A DNA stretch of 64,000 nucleotides from Methylococcus capsulatus str. Texas = ATCC 19069 (GCF_000424685.1 NZ_AUKJ01000016.1:1-64000); one strand, 5' to 3'. Counted from the stretch's first letter, positions 1 through 11,583 are shown. The notes: generated by a model not told the origin, from the letters alone. Numbers and translations: made by a program.

Positions 1-930
<930 letters not shown>

Positions 931-934
931 GCTC

Positions 935-1246
935 ATGGCTAAGCAGAGAATTCGTATCCGTTTGAAGGCATTCGATCACCGGCTCATCGACCAGTCGGCG
1001 TCGGAAATCGTCGAAACCGCAAAACGTACCGGCGCGCAGGTGCTGGGGCCGATCCCGCTGCCGACCAAGAAGGAACGGTTCACCGTGCTGGTGTCGCCGC
1101 ACGTGAACAAGGATGCCCGTGATCAATACGAGCTTCGCACCCACAAGCGTCTGATGGACATCATCGAGCCAACGGACAAGACCGTGGATGCGCTCATGCG
1201 CCTGGATCTGGCTGCGGGTGTCGACGTTCAGATCAAGCTGAACTGA
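935..1246 (+). CDS. rpsJ: 30S ribosomal protein S10
   Basis: Encodes 103 residues beginning [17 protein letters not shown], the standard S10 N-terminus. S10 sits in the head of the 30S subunit and in enterobacteria also partners NusB in antitermination. The ATG lies 4 bp after the tuf stop. A longer reading from 845 lies inside tuf and has no family support, so the start at 935 was chosen. It is the first gene of the S10 operon. Confidence 0.98.
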
Positions 1247-1283
1247 TTGAAAGGTATTAGAGCACACGACTCGGGGAAGAGAG

Positions 1284-1919
1284 ATGGCCATAGGTTTAGT
1301 CGGCCGCAAGTGCGGAATGACCCATATTTTTACGGACGCCGGTGCCGCCGTTCCGGTGACGGTGATCCATGTCGAGCCCAACCGGGTAGTTCAGGTGAAG
1401 ACCCTGGAGTCAGACGGCTATCGCGCCATTCAGGTAACCACGGGCAGCAAGAAGCGCTCGCGTCTCACGAAAGCGGACGCGGGGCACTACTCGAAGGCCG
1501 GCGTAGAAGCGGGGCGAGGGCTGTGGGAGTTCCGCCTGGAGGATTCCGATCAGGACTATACGGTCGGTACCGAGCTCGGTGTCGGGGTGTTTGCGGAAGG
1601 TCAGTTCGTCGATGCCCGTGCGCGGAGCATCGGCAAAGGCTTCGCCGGTGTCGTGAAGCGGCATAACTTCCGGACGCAGGACGCGACCCATGGCAACTCG
1701 CTGTCCCACAGGGCGCCGGGATCCATCGGTCAAAACCAGACGCCCGGCCGCGTGTTCAAGGGTAAGAGAATGGCCGGCCACATGGGGGACAAAAACATCA
1801 CGGTTCCCAATTTGCGGATCGTCGGCATCGATGCCGAGCGGTCCCTGCTCCTCGTGAAGGGAGCGGTGCCCGGTGCCAAGGGGGCGGACGTGATCGTCCG
1901 CCCGGCTGCGAAGAAATAG
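1284..1919 (+). CDS. rplC: 50S ribosomal protein L3
   Basis: Encodes 211 residues. The N-terminus [16 protein letters not shown] and the central [15 protein letters not shown] loop identify L3, which nucleates 50S assembly and reaches toward the peptidyl-transferase centre. Gln150 in that loop is the residue N5-methylated by PrmB in E. coli. A purine-rich ribosome site (GGGGAAGAGAG) sits directly before the ATG. It is the second gene of the S10 operon, 37 bp after rpsJ. Confidence 0.98.
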   Translation: MAIGLVGRKCGMTHIFTDAGAAVPVTVIHVEPNRVVQVKTLESDGYRAIQVTTGSKKRSRLTKADAGHYSKAGVEAGRGLWEFRLEDSDQDYTVGTELGVGVFAEGQFVDARARSIGKGFAGVVKRHNFRTQDATHGNSLSHRAPGSIGQNQTPGRVFKGKRMAGHMGDKNITVPNLRIVGIDAERSLLLVKGAVPGAKGADVIVRPAAKK

Positions 1920-1929
1920 GTGGTTGGTC

Positions 1930-2547
1930 ATGAGCCTCAGTATTCCAAAAATCGAAAACGGTGCCGCTGGCGACCTGGAGGTTTCCGATAAGGTATTCGG
2001 TCAGGGATTCAACGAATCCCTGGTGCACCAGCTCGTCGTCGGTTATCTCGCCGCAGCGCGTTCGGGAACGAAAGCCCAGAAGAGTCGGTCGGACGTGTCG
2101 GGCGGTGGTAAGAAGCCCTGGAAACAGAAGGGATCCGGTCACGCGCGGGCAGGAACCACGCGTAGCCCGCTATGGCGCACCGGCGGTGTGACGTTCGCGG
2201 CATCCAACCGGAACTACCGGCAGAAGTTGAACAAAAAGATGTACCGGGCAGCTGTCCGGTCCATATTTTCAGAGTTGCTGCGCCAGGGGCGCCTCGTCGT
2301 CTCGGATGGTATCGTTCCGACGTCTCCCAAGACCCGTGAGCTGGCAGCGAAGCTGAAGAGCTTCGGCGAGGGGTATACCGTCATTCTGGCTGAACAGCTC
2401 GATCTGAATCTGGCCCTGTCATCGCGCAATCTGCCGAACGTGAGTATCAATACCGCCGATACATTGAGTCCGGTCGACCTGGTGCACGCCGAGCGCGTTA
2501 TCGCCACCAGCTCGGCGATTCGTAAGCTGGAGGTGAGGCTGTCATGA
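1930..2547 (+). CDS. rplD: 50S ribosomal protein L4
   Basis: Encodes 205 residues, close to the 201 of E. coli L4. The conserved GGGKKPWKQKGSGHARAGT loop, which lines the exit tunnel, is present at about residues 58-76. ATG at 1930 is preferred over an in-frame TTG six bases upstream because the protein then begins MSLSIPKIENG. In enterobacteria L4 is the autogenous repressor of the S10 operon, but its target leader would lie upstream of this window. The 3' end overlaps rplW by 4 bp (ATGA). Confidence 0.97.
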   Translation: MSLSIPKIENGAAGDLEVSDKVFGQGFNESLVHQLVVGYLAAARSGTKAQKSRSDVSGGGKKPWKQKGSGHARAGTTRSPLWRTGGVTFAASNRNYRQKLNKKMYRAAVRSIFSELLRQGRLVVSDGIVPTSPKTRELAAKLKSFGEGYTVILAEQLDLNLALSSRNLPNVSINTADTLSPVDLVHAERVIATSSAIRKLEVRLS

Positions 2548-2837
2548 ACCAGATCGAGTTGATGCGTACCCTGATCGCTCCCGTGGTCTCGGAAAAATCG
2601 ACCGCTGGCGCGGAAAAAAACCGCCAGTTTGTGTTCCGGGTGAAGCCGGCTGCCAGCAAGCTGCAAATCAAAAGCGCGGTTGAACTCATGTTCGGTGTGA
2701 AGGTCGACTCCGTGCGTATACTCAACGTCAAGGGCAAATCCAAGCGGTTCGGGCGGTTCATGGGGCAGCGTTCGGACTGGAAGAAAGCTTACGTGAAGCT
2801 GAAGCCGGGCTTTGACATTGAGCTGGCGGTAAATTAA
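2544..2837 (+). CDS. rplW: 50S ribosomal protein L23
   Basis: Encodes 97 residues. The opening ([10 protein letters not shown]...[10 protein letters not shown]) is the L23 signature. L23 lines the polypeptide exit port and is the docking site for trigger factor and SRP. The start codon overlaps the rplD stop, implying translational coupling. Length matches the ~100-residue bacterial family. Confidence 0.97.
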   Translation: MNQIELMRTLIAPVVSEKSTAGAEKNRQFVFRVKPAASKLQIKSAVELMFGVKVDSVRILNVKGKSKRFGRFMGQRSDWKKAYVKLKPGFDIELAVN

Positions 2838-2871
2838 TCCGATATTCGATTGCTTGAGTAAAGACAAGACC

Positions 2872-3699
2872 ATGGCTCTGATTAAACAAAAACCCACTTC
2901 TGCGGGCGCACGCTTTGTCACGCGGGTGCGCAGCGAGGAACTGTACAAGGGCGAACCGTATGCGAAACTGCTCGAGAAGCAGACGCGTTCTTCGGGCCGC
3001 AATAATCAGGGCCGTGTGACAACCCGGCACAAAGGCGGTGGACACAAGCAGTTCTATCGTATCGTGGACTTCAAGCGGGACAAGCTCGACATACCGGCGC
3101 GGGTTGAGCGTATCGAGTACGATCCCAACCGTACCGCATACATCGCTCTCGTGCTGTATCGTGATGGGGAGCGTCGCTATATCGTCGCGCCGGCGGGTCT
3201 GAGCGCCGGCAGCGAAATCGTCGCCGGTGAGTTCGCCGCGATCAAGGTCGGTAACAGTCTGCCCCTGCGCAACATTCCCGTCGGCACCGTCGTGCATTGC
3301 GTCGAGGGCAAGCCTGGGAAGGGGGCCCAGTACGCGCGCAGTGCCGGCACGTCCATCCAGTTGGTCGCGAAGGAAGGCGAATATGCCACCCTGCGCATGC
3401 GTTCCGGTGAGATGCGCAAGGTGCTGGCCGATTGCAAAGCGACGATCGGCGAGGTCTCCAATAACGAACATAACCTGGTTTCGCTGGGGAAGGCGGGCGC
3501 ATCGCGCTGGCGGGGGGTTCGCCCGACAGTCCGGGGTGTCGCCATGAACCCCGTGGATCATCCTCATGGAGGCGGTGAGGGACGGACATCCGGGGGCAGG
3601 CATCCCGTCTCGCCCTGGGGCATACCCACCAAGGGCTACAAGACCCGGAACAATAAACGAACCGATGGTCTGATCATCCGCAGACGCAAGACGCGATAA
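2872..3699 (+). CDS. rplB: 50S ribosomal protein L2
   Basis: Encodes 275 residues (273 in E. coli). The C-terminal [13 protein letters not shown] segment carries the conserved histidine close to the peptidyl-transferase centre. ATG at 2872 gives the family N-terminus [12 protein letters not shown]; an upstream TTG at 2854 would add six unsupported residues. It ends in a basic tail (RRRKTR) typical of rRNA binding. Confidence 0.97.
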   Translation: MALIKQKPTSAGARFVTRVRSEELYKGEPYAKLLEKQTRSSGRNNQGRVTTRHKGGGHKQFYRIVDFKRDKLDIPARVERIEYDPNRTAYIALVLYRDGERRYIVAPAGLSAGSEIVAGEFAAIKVGNSLPLRNIPVGTVVHCVEGKPGKGAQYARSAGTSIQLVAKEGEYATLRMRSGEMRKVLADCKATIGEVSNNEHNLVSLGKAGASRWRGVRPTVRGVAMNPVDHPHGGGEGRTSGGRHPVSPWGIPTKGYKTRNNKRTDGLIIRRRKTR

Positions 3700-3718
3700 C
3701 GAGTAAGAGGAATAGACC

Positions 3719-3991
3719 GTGCCACGTTCTATCAAGAAAGGTCCGTTTGTCGACCATCATTTGATGAAGAAGATCGACGAGGCGAACGCGACCGGCGCCA
3801 AAAAGCCCATCAAAACATGGTCGCGCCGATCCATGGTATTGCCTGAGATGATCGGGAAAACCATCGCTGTGCACAACGGGAAGCAGCACGTTCCCGTCCT
3901 GGTCAGCGATAACATGGTCGGCCACAAATTGGGGGAGTTCGCGCCGACGCGGACTTACAAAGGTCATCAGGCCGACAAGAAGAGCAAGTGA
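3719..3991 (+). CDS. rpsS: 30S ribosomal protein S19
   Basis: Encodes 90 residues starting [15 protein letters not shown] with a GTG start codon, preceded by a purine-rich site (AAGAGGAA). S19 sits in the 30S head and contacts S13 and the A-site finger. The segment [16 protein letters not shown] is the family signature. Spacing of 19 bp after rplB and 13 bp before rplV fits the S10 operon. Confidence 0.97.
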   Translation: MPRSIKKGPFVDHHLMKKIDEANATGAKKPIKTWSRRSMVLPEMIGKTIAVHNGKQHVPVLVSDNMVGHKLGEFAPTRTYKGHQADKKSK

Positions 3992-4004
3992 GGCGTGTAA
4001 GTCG

Positions 4005-4337
4005 ATGGAAGCATTATCGAGGCATAGAACAGCGCGCATTTCTCCTCAAAAGTGCCGGCTGGTCGCCGACCAGATTCGGGGACTCAACGTTGCCGCCGCG
4101 TTGGACCTTTTGACGTTCAGCAATAAAAAGGCTGCCGGTTTGGTGAAGAAAGTCTTGCAGGCAGCCATCGCCAATGCGGAACACAACGAAGGAGCCGATG
4201 TGGATGAGCTGCGCGTCAAGACCGTGTTCGTTGATGAGGGCCCTGTTCTCAAGCGGATGAGCCCCCGGGCGAAGGGGCGCGCAAACCGGATACTCAAGCG
4301 CACTTCGCACATCACCGTGCTGGTGTCGGATAACTAG
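4005..4337 (+). CDS. rplV: 50S ribosomal protein L22
   Basis: Encodes 110 residues, the standard length. The C-terminal part ([21 protein letters not shown]) forms the hairpin that lines the exit tunnel, where macrolide-resistance changes occur in other species. It begins [17 protein letters not shown]. Tandem with rpsS and rpsC in the S10 operon. Confidence 0.97.
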   Translation: MEALSRHRTARISPQKCRLVADQIRGLNVAAALDLLTFSNKKAAGLVKKVLQAAIANAEHNEGADVDELRVKTVFVDEGPVLKRMSPRAKGRANRILKRTSHITVLVSDN

Positions 4338-4360
4338 TATTTAGTAAAGGCATTTCCGTC

Positions 4361-5032
4361 ATGGGGCAGAAAGTCAATCCTACTGGAATTCGTCTGGGAT
4401 ATATCAAAGATTGGTCGTCGCGCTGGTTCGCGGACAGCAAGTCGTATCCCGTATTTCTCAACAACGACCTCAAGGTTCGCGAGTTTCTGAAGCAGAAACT
4501 CAAGCATGCGTCGGTCAGCCGGATCCAGATCAATCGGTTGGCGAACAATGCCCAAATCACGATCCATACGGCGAGGCCCGGAATAGTCATCGGCAAGCGG
4601 GGTGAGGACATCGACGCGCTGCGCCGGGATGTGTCGCGCTTCATGGGTGTTCCCGTGCAGGTCAGCGTCGAAGAGATCCGCAAGCCCGAGCTGGATGCGC
4701 AGCTCGTAGCAGAAGGCGTGGCGCAGCAGCTTGAGAAGCGCATCATGTTCCGGCGTGCCATGAAGCGCGCGGTGCAGAACACGCTGCGTGTAGGGGCCGA
4801 GGGTATCAAGATCAGTGTCGCCGGCAGGCTCAACGGCGCCGAGATCGCGCGGACGGAATGGTATCGCGAGGGTCGGGTGCCGCTTCACACCTTTCGCGCG
4901 GACATCGATTACGGTTTCGCCGAAGCGGTAACGACGTATGGGGTCATCGGCGTTAAGGTGTGGATTTTCAAAGGCGAGGTGTTCGAGCCCGTGCACACGG
5001 AGCCGAAAACCCGCAGTGCGGTCGAAGCTTGA
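4361..5032 (+). CDS. rpsC: 30S ribosomal protein S3
   Basis: Encodes 223 residues beginning [13 protein letters not shown], the S3 signature. A KH RNA-binding domain lies at about residues 38-106, including the [12 protein letters not shown] loop. S3 forms part of the mRNA entry channel. The C-terminus ([15 protein letters not shown]) is slightly shorter than in enterobacteria. Confidence 0.97.
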   Translation: MGQKVNPTGIRLGYIKDWSSRWFADSKSYPVFLNNDLKVREFLKQKLKHASVSRIQINRLANNAQITIHTARPGIVIGKRGEDIDALRRDVSRFMGVPVQVSVEEIRKPELDAQLVAEGVAQQLEKRIMFRRAMKRAVQNTLRVGAEGIKISVAGRLNGAEIARTEWYREGRVPLHTFRADIDYGFAEAVTTYGVIGVKVWIFKGEVFEPVHTEPKTRSAVEA

Positions 5033-5044
5033 TGGGGTCGTGCC

Positions 5045-5458
5045 ATGTTGCAGCCAAAAAGAACGAAATATAGAAAACAGCACAAGGGGCGCAATACCGG
5101 CGTGGCCATCGCCGGAAGCAAGGTATCGTTCGGTGAGTATGGCCTCAAGGCGACGACTCGCGGTAGAATAACCGCCCGCCAAATCGAGGCGGCCCGTCGG
5201 ACCATTTCTCGCCACGTGAAGCGCGGTGGGAAAATCTGGATTCGCGTATTCCCGGACAAGCCCGTCAGCAAGAAGCCGCTGGAAGTCCGCATGGGTAGCG
5301 GTAAAGGCAGCGTGGAGTTCTGGGTGGCAGAAATCAAGCCCGGTACCATGCTGTACGAACTCGAAGGTGTCAGCGAAGAACTGGCTCGTGAGGCGTTCCG
5401 GTTGGCAGCGGCGAAATTGCCGGTCCAGACCACCTTTTCCCTGCGTACGGTGATGTGA
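5045..5458 (+). CDS. rplP: 50S ribosomal protein L16
   Basis: Encodes 137 residues starting [18 protein letters not shown]16 stabilises tRNA in the A and P sites of the 50S subunit. The [19 protein letters not shown] segment contains the arginine that is hydroxylated in some proteobacteria. The stop codon overlaps the rpmC start (TGATG). Confidence 0.97.
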   Translation: MLQPKRTKYRKQHKGRNTGVAIAGSKVSFGEYGLKATTRGRITARQIEAARRTISRHVKRGGKIWIRVFPDKPVSKKPLEVRMGSGKGSVEFWVAEIKPGTMLYELEGVSEELAREAFRLAAAKLPVQTTFSLRTVM

Positions 5459-5652
5459 TGAAGGCCAGCGAATTGAGAGCGAAACAGGTTGAAGAACTCA
5501 AGTCGACGTTGATGGACCTGCACCGGGAGGCGTTCAGCCTGAGGATGCAGAAGGCAACCGGACAGTTGAGCCACTTCCATCGGATCAGGGCGGTGCGGCG
5601 CGACATCGCGCGAGTGAATATGGTTCTGGCAGAAAAAGGCGGAAAGGTATGA
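5458..5652 (+). CDS. rpmC: 50S ribosomal protein L29
   Basis: Encodes 64 residues ([18 protein letters not shown]...), a two-helix protein at the exit-tunnel rim next to L23. ATG at 5458 overlaps the rplP stop by one base; the GTG three bases earlier would add one residue. It overlaps rpsQ by 4 bp. Confidence 0.96.
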   Translation: MKASELRAKQVEELKSTLMDLHREAFSLRMQKATGQLSHFHRIRAVRRDIARVNMVLAEKGGKV

Positions 5653-5909
5653 CGGCGAGCGAAGGGCGCGTGCGGAGCGTCACGGGGCGCGTGGTGTCGA
5701 ACAAAATGGATCGGACCATCGTGGTTGCCATCGAGCGACAGGTTTCCCATCCGTTATATGGCAAGTATATCCGGCGCACGACGAAAGTACTGGCGCACGA
5801 TGAAAATAACGAGTGCAGCATCGGCGATCTGGTGACACTGCATGCGTCCAGGCCCATTTCGAAGAAAAAGGCCTGGATTCTCGGTGCGATCGTAGAGCGG
5901 GCGGTATGA
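5649..5909 (+). CDS. rpsQ: 30S ribosomal protein S17
   Basis: Encodes 86 residues with the OB-fold S17 signature [18 protein letters not shown] and the [15 protein letters not shown]-type end. A primary 16S rRNA binder. It starts within the last codons of rpmC (ATGA overlap) and is followed by a 44-bp gap before rplN, where an operon boundary lies in many relatives; I see no clear promoter there. Confidence 0.97.
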   Translation: MTASEGRVRSVTGRVVSNKMDRTIVVAIERQVSHPLYGKYIRRTTKVLAHDENNECSIGDLVTLHASRPISKKKAWILGAIVERAV

Positions 5910-5953
5910 AGTCGTCCACCAGGGCCTTGAGCGAATATTTGGAGATTTGAACG

Positions 5954-6322
5954 ATGATACAGATGCAGACCTGTCTGGATGTCGCGGACAACAGCGGCGC
6001 GCGGCAAGTCATGTGTATTAAGGTCCTTGGTGGGTCCAAGCGGCGGTACGCGAATGTCGGCGACATCATCAAGGTCAGTGTAAAGGACGCGATTCCCCGG
6101 GGACGCGTCAAAAAGGGTGAAGTCTATAACGCCGTGGTCGTTCGCACTCGCAAGGGTGTCCGGCGCGCCGACGGTTCTCTGATCCGGTTTGACAACAACG
6201 CGGCAGTCATTCTGAACAACCAGCATCAGCCCATTGGCACCCGCATTTTCGGGCCGGTTACGCGTGAACTTCGTTCGGAGAAGTTCATGAAGATTATCTC
6301 TCTGGCACCGGAAGTGCTTTGA
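5954..6322 (+). CDS. rplN: 50S ribosomal protein L14
   Basis: Encodes 122 residues ([21 protein letters not shown]), the canonical L14 start and length. L14 sits at the subunit interface and is the docking site of the silencing factor RsfS. It is the first gene of the spc part of the cluster. Confidence 0.97.
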   Translation: MIQMQTCLDVADNSGARQVMCIKVLGGSKRRYANVGDIIKVSVKDAIPRGRVKKGEVYNAVVVRTRKGVRRADGSLIRFDNNAAVILNNQHQPIGTRIFGPVTRELRSEKFMKIISLAPEVL

Positions 6323-6349
6323 CGTACCCAAGTAAGAAGGTGTTGCCTC

Positions 6350-6667
6350 ATGCGTAGGATCAAGAAAGGCGATCAGGTCATCGTCATCGCCGGGAAAGAC
6401 AAAGGAAAGAAAGGCTTGGTACTTTCGGTGCTGAGCGGAGACAAGTTGGTGGTTGAGGGTGTCAATCTCGTCCGTAAACATCAGCGCCCGAACCCAATGA
6501 GAGGAGTGACGGGCGGCATCGTCGAGAAGGCCATGCCGATTCACAGTTCGAACGTGGCTCTGTTCAACGCCGCCATCAACAAGGGGGACCGCGTAGGGTT
6601 TCGGCTGCTGGCTGATGGCAGGAAAGTCCGTTTCTACCGGTCCACCAACGAACTGATTGACGCTTGA
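6350..6667 (+). CDS. rplX: 50S ribosomal protein L24
   Basis: Encodes 105 residues with an N-terminal KOW motif ([18 protein letters not shown], residues about 5-22). L24 is an early assembly initiator near the exit tunnel. Tandem between rplN and rplE. Confidence 0.97.
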   Translation: MRRIKKGDQVIVIAGKDKGKKGLVLSVLSGDKLVVEGVNLVRKHQRPNPMRGVTGGIVEKAMPIHSSNVALFNAAINKGDRVGFRLLADGRKVRFYRSTNELIDA

Positions 6668-6681
6668 GAAGCGGATGTGTC

Positions 6682-7221
6682 ATGGCTAGGTTAGAAAACC
6701 ATTACAAAGAGAAAGTCGTACCGGAATTAATGGCGCGATTTGGTTACAAGTCCGTCATGGAAGTCCCGCGTCTGGTGAAGATCACCCTCAACATGGGGGT
6801 GGGCGAGGCGGTGGCGGACAAGAAGATCCTGCAGAATGCGGTCGAGAACATGCAAGCGATTGGAGGTCAGAAGCCGATCGTCACTCACGCCAGGAAATCG
6901 ATCGCAGGTTTCAAGATCCGCGAGGGCATGCCGGTAGGCTGCAAAGTGACTCTGCGGCGCGCGCGGATGTATGAATTTCTGGATCGGCTCATCAGTGTCG
7001 CGATTCCCCGTATAAGGGATTTCCGGGGATTGAACCCAAAGGCGTTTGACGGCCGGGGCAATTATTCCATGGGGGTGAGGGAGCAAATTATTTTCCCGGA
7101 AATCGATTATGACAAGATCGATGCCATCCGGGGCATGGATATCACCATCACGTCGACAGCCAAGACCGACGCCGAAGCCAAAGCGTTGCTCGAAGCGTTC
7201 AAATTTCCTTTCCGGACCTGA
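6682..7221 (+). CDS. rplE: 50S ribosomal protein L5
   Basis: Encodes 179 residues, identical in length to E. coli L5. It begins [16 protein letters not shown] and holds the NMGVGEA and [18 protein letters not shown] signatures. L5 binds 5S rRNA and contacts P-site tRNA. The start at 6682 was preferred to an in-frame upstream ATG at 6664 that overlaps the end of rplX. Confidence 0.97.
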   Translation: MARLENHYKEKVVPELMARFGYKSVMEVPRLVKITLNMGVGEAVADKKILQNAVENMQAIGGQKPIVTHARKSIAGFKIREGMPVGCKVTLRRARMYEFLDRLISVAIPRIRDFRGLNPKAFDGRGNYSMGVREQIIFPEIDYDKIDAIRGMDITITSTAKTDAEAKALLEAFKFPFRT

Positions 7222-7234
7222 CAAGGGGCGGGGC

Positions 7235-7540
7235 ATGGCAAAAAAATCAATGATCGCGCGCGAAGTGAAGCGCCAGAAACTGAACGGCCGCTACGAAAAG
7301 AAGAGGGCGGAGCTGAAGTCCCTCATCAAAGGCGTGGAAACTCCCGATGAGCAGCGGGAAGCGGCGATCGTCGCTTTGCAGAAGCTGCCACGCGACAGTG
7401 CCGCGACGCGGCAGCGCAACCGCTGCCAGCTGACCGGGCGGCCGCATGGCTTCTACCGCAAGTTCGGATTGGGGCGGAACAAGTTGCGCGAGTGCGTCAT
7501 GCGCGGCGAAGTGCCGGGTGTGGTCAAGGCGAGCTGGTAA
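7235..7540 (+). CDS. rpsN: 30S ribosomal protein S14 (zinc-free long form)
   Basis: Encodes 101 residues ([16 protein letters not shown]...). The length and the [18 protein letters not shown] core match the long proteobacterial S14. There is no CxxC...CxxC zinc ribbon; only isolated cysteines are present, so this is the zinc-independent form. ATG at 7235 has an excellent purine-rich site (GGGGCGGGG) just upstream. Confidence 0.97.
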   Translation: MAKKSMIAREVKRQKLNGRYEKKRAELKSLIKGVETPDEQREAAIVALQKLPRDSAATRQRNRCQLTGRPHGFYRKFGLGRNKLRECVMRGEVPGVVKASW

Positions 7541-7571
7541 GGCCACGGCCGAAGTATCGGAGTTAACAGTC

Positions 7572-7967
7572 ATGAGCATGTCAGATCCTTTGAGCGATCT
7601 CCTTACGCGGATACGCAATGGCCAGGCCGCCGGCAAGGCGGAGATCATCGTGCCGGCGTCCAAACTCAAGCGGGCCGTTTGCCAGGTTTTGAAGGAGGAG
7701 GGCTATATCGCCGGTTTCTCCGACGTGGCGGAACAGGGTAAGCACAACATCCGCGTCGAGCTTAAGTACCACAATGGGGCGCCGGTCATCGACAAGATCC
7801 AGCGGGTCAGCAAACCGGGATGTCGGCGCTATAGGGGGCGCGACGAGCTGCCGAAAGTCATGGGCGGGTTTGGCATCGCCATAGTGTCGACGTCCAAGGG
7901 CGTGATGTCGGACCGTAGGGCCAGATCGCTCGGTGAAGGCGGCGAAGTCCTTTGTATCGTTGAATGA
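7572..7967 (+). CDS. rpsH: 30S ribosomal protein S8
   Basis: Encodes 131 residues ([18 protein letters not shown]) and ends with the [13 protein letters not shown]...GGEVLCIVE signature. S8 binds central-domain 16S rRNA and, in E. coli, represses the spc operon by binding mRNA near rplE. Whether that target exists here was not resolved by eye. Confidence 0.97.
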   Translation: MSMSDPLSDLLTRIRNGQAAGKAEIIVPASKLKRAVCQVLKEEGYIAGFSDVAEQGKHNIRVELKYHNGAPVIDKIQRVSKPGCRRYRGRDELPKVMGGFGIAIVSTSKGVMSDRRARSLGEGGEVLCIVE

Positions 7968-7988
7968 TGTTTGTATAGGCTGGCCGAT

Positions 7989-8522
7989 ATGTCTCGTGTA
8001 GCGAATAATCCAATCTCCATTCCGAAGGGTGTGGAAGTAACCATCGCCGACGGTATCGTGACCGCGAAAGGCAAGAACGGGCTGTTGTCACGCACCGTTC
8101 CCGCGGAGCTCGGAGTCGATCTGGAGGGGGGCACTCTATCCATCCGTTACAACAAAAACGATCAGCGGCAAAATGCCCTCGCCGGGACGACACGGGCGAA
8201 CCTGGCCAACATGATCGTGGGTGTCAGCAACGGCTTCGAGCGGAAGCTCTCTCTGGTCGGCGTGGGGTATCGCGCGCAAGCCAAGGGAGACGTATTGAGC
8301 CTCAGTCTGGGATTCTCGCATCCGGTGGAATTCAAGGTGCCTGCGGGCGTTGTGGTCGAGACGCCTTCGCAGACCGACATCGTGGTCAAGGGCGCCGACC
8401 GGCAGGTGGTCGGTCAGGTAGCCGCCGACATTCGTGCGTTCCGGGCTCCGGAACCCTATAAGGGCAAGGGCGTCCGCTATGCGGACGAGGTCATCATCCG
8501 CAAGGAAGCGAAGAAGAAGTAA
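7989..8522 (+). CDS. rplF: 50S ribosomal protein L6
   Basis: Encodes 177 residues, the E. coli length. It begins [17 protein letters not shown] and has the C-terminal [15 protein letters not shown] signature. L6 lies near the sarcin-ricin loop. An in-frame TTG at 7971 would only add six residues, so ATG 7989 is chosen. Confidence 0.97.
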   Translation: MSRVANNPISIPKGVEVTIADGIVTAKGKNGLLSRTVPAELGVDLEGGTLSIRYNKNDQRQNALAGTTRANLANMIVGVSNGFERKLSLVGVGYRAQAKGDVLSLSLGFSHPVEFKVPAGVVVETPSQTDIVVKGADRQVVGQVAADIRAFRAPEPYKGKGVRYADEVIIRKEAKKK

Positions 8523-8532
8523 GGCAAAAGCA

Positions 8533-8886
8533 ATGGATAAAAAACAAGCCCGCCTCAAAAGGGCAGCAAAAACACGGCACGTCATTCGCGCCATGGGGGC
8601 GAACCGACTGACCATCCATCGGACTCCCCGGCACATCTATGCGCAGGTCATCAGCCCTGATGGCGGAACGGTCCTCGCTGCCGCCTCGACGCTCGAGTCC
8701 GCCATCCGGGAAACGCTGCCGGTGACTGGAAACAAAGACGCCGCCATCGCAGTGGGTCGTCGCATCGCCGAAAAAGCGCTTGCGGTTGGCATCTCCAGCG
8801 TCGCTTTCGACCGGTCCGGATTCAAGTATCACGGACGGGTCAAGGCGCTGGCCGAAGCAGCGCGTGAAGCCGGCCTTCAGTTCTAG
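8533..8886 (+). CDS. rplR: 50S ribosomal protein L18
   Basis: Encodes 117 residues ([19 protein letters not shown]), the standard L18 size. It binds 5S rRNA together with L5 and L25. The C-terminal [20 protein letters not shown] segment is the family signature. The start is ten bases after the rplF stop. Confidence 0.97.
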   Translation: MDKKQARLKRAAKTRHVIRAMGANRLTIHRTPRHIYAQVISPDGGTVLAAASTLESAIRETLPVTGNKDAAIAVGRRIAEKALAVGISSVAFDRSGFKYHGRVKALAEAAREAGLQF

Positions 8887-8898
8887 CGGGGAATATTA

Positions 8899-9408
8899 AT
8901 GGCAAACGTGAATATTCAGGCAGGCGCGGGTGAGGGGCTGCAGGAAAAGCTGGTCGCCGTCCGGCGTGTCTCCAAGGTGGTCAAAGGCGGACGTCAGTTC
9001 GGATTCACCGCACTGACCGTCGTCGGGGACGGCAACGGGCGGGTAGGCTTCGGTCTCAGCAAGGCACGCGAGGTGCCGGTGGCGATCCAGAAATCGATGG
9101 AGCAGGCGCGCAAGAACATGCGCAAGGTCGCGCTCAATGGTCAGACGTTGCATCATCCGGTGACCGCAGCGGCAGGCGCGGCCAAGGTGCACATGCAACC
9201 GGCTTCGGAGGGTACCGGCATCATTGCCGGGGGGGCCATGCGCGCCGTGTTCGAAGTCGTCGGTGTGCATAACGTCCTCGCGAAGTGTATCGGCACCAAC
9301 AACCCGATCAACGTCGTCCGTGCGACCATCAAAGGCTTGACTGCATTGCGAGACCCCAAATCCGTCGCCGCCAAGCGCGGGATGACCGTCGAGGAATTGT
9401 TGGGGTGA
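8899..9408 (+). CDS. rpsE: 30S ribosomal protein S5
   Basis: Encodes 169 residues. An N-terminal double-stranded RNA-binding-like domain ([20 protein letters not shown]) is followed by the [16 protein letters not shown] signature. S5 helps decoding fidelity and mRNA entry. Its TGA overlaps the rpmD ATG (TGATG). Confidence 0.97.
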   Translation: MANVNIQAGAGEGLQEKLVAVRRVSKVVKGGRQFGFTALTVVGDGNGRVGFGLSKAREVPVAIQKSMEQARKNMRKVALNGQTLHHPVTAAAGAAKVHMQPASEGTGIIAGGAMRAVFEVVGVHNVLAKCIGTNNPINVVRATIKGLTALRDPKSVAAKRGMTVEELLG

Positions 9409-9599
9409 TGACGATGACGGTTAAAACTTTGCGAGTAACCCAGGTACGCAGCGCCAACGGACGACTCGAGACACACAAAGCGTGTCTTCGTGGACTTGGA
9501 TTGCGTAAACCTCATCACACTGTCGAAGTTCGGGGCACGCCGGAAATTTTGGGCATGATCTCCAAAGTCTCCTACCTGCTCAAGGTCGAGGAAATCTGA
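9408..9599 (+). CDS. rpmD: 50S ribosomal protein L30
   Basis: Encodes 63 residues from the ATG overlapping the rpsE stop, or 61 from the second ATG at 9414; the [15 protein letters not shown] core fits either. L30 is a small 50S surface protein. Length agrees with the ~60-residue family. It is followed after one base by rplO. Confidence 0.95.
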   Translation: MTMTVKTLRVTQVRSANGRLETHKACLRGLGLRKPHHTVEVRGTPEILGMISKVSYLLKVEEI

Positions 9600-9600
9600 C

Positions 9601-10035
9601 ATGTTTTTGAACACTATCGGCGCGCGGGACGGCAGCCGTCCGGAAAAAAAGCGGGTAGGGCGAGGCATCGGCTCGACTCTAGGCAAGACCTGCGGTCGGG
9701 GACACAAAGGGCAGAAGGCCCGCGCAGGCGGGTTCCATAAAGTCGGTTTCGAAGGCGGTCAGATGCCGCTGCAACGCCGGTTGCCGAAGGTGGGCTTCCG
9801 AAGCGCGAAGAAGCGCTTCGTCGCCGAGGTCACGCTGACGCAGATCTCGAAAGTCGGGGGAGGCGTCATCGGGCTCGCGGAGTTGAAAGAGGCGGGGCTC
9901 GTTCCGACTGAGGCGAAGAGGGTCAAGATCATCGCCACGGGGAGTGTGGGCGGGGTGGTGACCGTCCGTGGTGTGGGTGTGACACGGGGCGCCCGCGCCG
10001 CGATCGAAGCCGCGGGCGGCAAAGTGGAAAGCTGA
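9601..10035 (+). CDS. rplO: 50S ribosomal protein L15
   Basis: Encodes 144 residues. The glycine/arginine-rich N-terminal extension ([20 protein letters not shown]) reaches into 23S rRNA, and the C-terminal [15 protein letters not shown] is the family signature. The last base of the stop is the first base of the secY ATG, implying coupling. Confidence 0.97.
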   Translation: MFLNTIGARDGSRPEKKRVGRGIGSTLGKTCGRGHKGQKARAGGFHKVGFEGGQMPLQRRLPKVGFRSAKKRFVAEVTLTQISKVGGGVIGLAELKEAGLVPTEAKRVKIIATGSVGGVVTVRGVGVTRGARAAIEAAGGKVES

Positions 10036-11360
10036 TGAACGCTATCAATCCCCTGATGGCCGACCGCGGCGGCCGGTTCACCGAGCTTCGCCAGCGTCTG
10101 CTGTTCGTCGTTGGAGCGCTGATCGTGTTCAGGATCGGCGCGCATATCCCGATCCCCGGGGTGGACCCGAAGGCTTTGGCTGCCATGTTCAATCAACAGG
10201 GCAGCTCGATCCTCGACATGGTGAACATGTTTTCCGGCGGCGCGCTGAAACGGCTGAGCATTTTCGCGCTCGGGATCATGCCCTACATTTCGGCATCGAT
10301 CATTTTACAGTTGATGACGATCGTCGTTCCGAAGCTCGAACAGTTGAAAAAGGAAGGCGAATCGGGGCGAAAGAAGATCAACCAATACACCCGTTACGCG
10401 ACGGTGGTGTTGGCGTCTTTCCAGGCCACGGGCGTGGCGATGGCGCTGCAAAATCAGAGCGCAGGCGGGGCGCCCATCGTCGTGTCCCCTGGATTTCAGT
10501 TCGTTGCCCTCACTGCCATTTCGCTCGTCACCGGTACCATGTTTCTAATGTGGCTCGGCGAGCAGGTGACCGAAAGAGGGTTGGGGAATGGCATATCCAT
10601 CATCATCTTCGCCGGCATCGTGGCCGGTTTGCCTTCGGCCGTCGGCGGAACTCTCGAGCTGGCACGCACGGGCGAATTGAGCGCGTTTAGTATCATCGGC
10701 ATCGCCGCCATCGCGGTTGCTGTGACATGGCTCGTGGTATTCGTCGAAAAGGGGCAGCGGCGGATTACGATCAACTACGCCAAGCGTCAGGAAGGGCGAC
10801 GTATGTATGCGGCCCAGAAGAGCTTCCTGCCCCTGAAGCTGAACATGTCCGGGGTTATCCCGCCGATTTTCGCGTCGTCGATCATCCTGTTCCCGGCAAC
10901 CCTGGCCGGTTGGTTCGGTAATTCGGAAAGGCTGATATGGTTGCAGGACATAGCGAGCACGCTGTCGCCCGGACAGCCGCTTTACGTGCTCTGCTATGCG
11001 GCGGCAATCATGTTTTTCTGCTTTTTTTACGCTGCGTTGGTTTTTAATTCCAATGAGACTGCAGAGAATCTGAAGAAATCCGGTGCATTTATCCCTGGAA
11101 TCAGGCCAGGTCAGCAGACCGCCCGGTATGTGGACACCGTCATGACGCGGCTGACGCTGATCGGGGGCATCTATATCACCGCGGTATGCTTGTTGCCGGA
11201 GTTTTTGATCGTATATTGGAACGTGCCATTCTACTTCGGCGGTACTTCGTTGTTGATCATCGTCGTCGTTGTCATGGATTTCATGGCGCAGATACAGACC
11301 TATGTGATCTCGCAGCAGTACGAAGGATTGTTGAAGAAAACCAATATTAACATCAGGTGA
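10035..11360 (+). CDS. secY: Preprotein translocase subunit SecY
   Basis: Encodes 441 residues with ten predicted membrane helices, the channel through which Sec substrates cross or enter the inner membrane. The early segment with [11 protein letters not shown], the [20 protein letters not shown] plug/TM2 region and the [12 protein letters not shown]-terminal loop are SecY hallmarks. It lies in the spc operon between rplO and rpmJ as in other gammaproteobacteria. Confidence 0.98.
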   Translation: MNAINPLMADRGGRFTELRQRLLFVVGALIVFRIGAHIPIPGVDPKALAAMFNQQGSSILDMVNMFSGGALKRLSIFALGIMPYISASIILQLMTIVVPKLEQLKKEGESGRKKINQYTRYATVVLASFQATGVAMALQNQSAGGAPIVVSPGFQFVALTAISLVTGTMFLMWLGEQVTERGLGNGISIIIFAGIVAGLPSAVGGTLELARTGELSAFSIIGIAAIAVAVTWLVVFVEKGQRRITINYAKRQEGRRMYAAQKSFLPLKLNMSGVIPPIFASSIILFPATLAGWFGNSERLIWLQDIASTLSPGQPLYVLCYAAAIMFFCFFYAALVFNSNETAENLKKSGAFIPGIRPGQQTARYVDTVMTRLTLIGGIYITAVCLLPEFLIVYWNVPFYFGGTSLLIIVVVVMDFMAQIQTYVISQQYEGLLKKTNINIR

Positions 11361-11387
11361 TTTTCTTGAGGTCGCCGGAGAAACATC

Positions 11388-11501
11388 ATGAAAGTTAGAG
11401 CATCAGTTAAGCGCATCTGCCGGAACTGTAAGGTCCTGAAGAGGAATGGTATCGTCCGGATCATTTGTAAGGATGCCCGCCACAAGCAGCGGCAGGGTTG
11501 A
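11388..11501 (+). CDS. rpmJ: 50S ribosomal protein L36 (zinc-ribbon form)
   Basis: A 37-codon gene reading [19 protein letters not shown] and ending HKQRQG. Cys11, Cys14, Cys27 and His32 form the zinc ribbon of the C+ type of L36. The ATG is 27 bp after secY and the gene closes the spc operon. The ribosome-site purines (CGGAG) precede the ATG. Confidence 0.96.
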
Positions 11502-11512
11502 TGGTTTCGCCG

Positions 11513-11541
11513 TTGCGGGAACGGTGGCGGCTGTGTATAAT
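11513..11541 (+). promoter_or_regulatory. Sigma70 promoter of the alpha operon
   Basis: A -35 TTGCGG (11513-11518) is separated by 17 bp from a perfect -10 TATAAT (11536-11541), 42 bp before the rpsM ATG. The -35 overlaps a hairpin, CCGTT-GCGGG-AACGG (11510-11524), which could also attenuate read-through from rpmJ. Position and spacing support an internal promoter for rpsM-rpsK-rpsD-rpoA-rplQ. Confidence 0.75.
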
Positions 11542-11583
11542 GGTCAGCTTTCGCTCAGCGGCTTAGAGTTGGAGTTCGTGTAA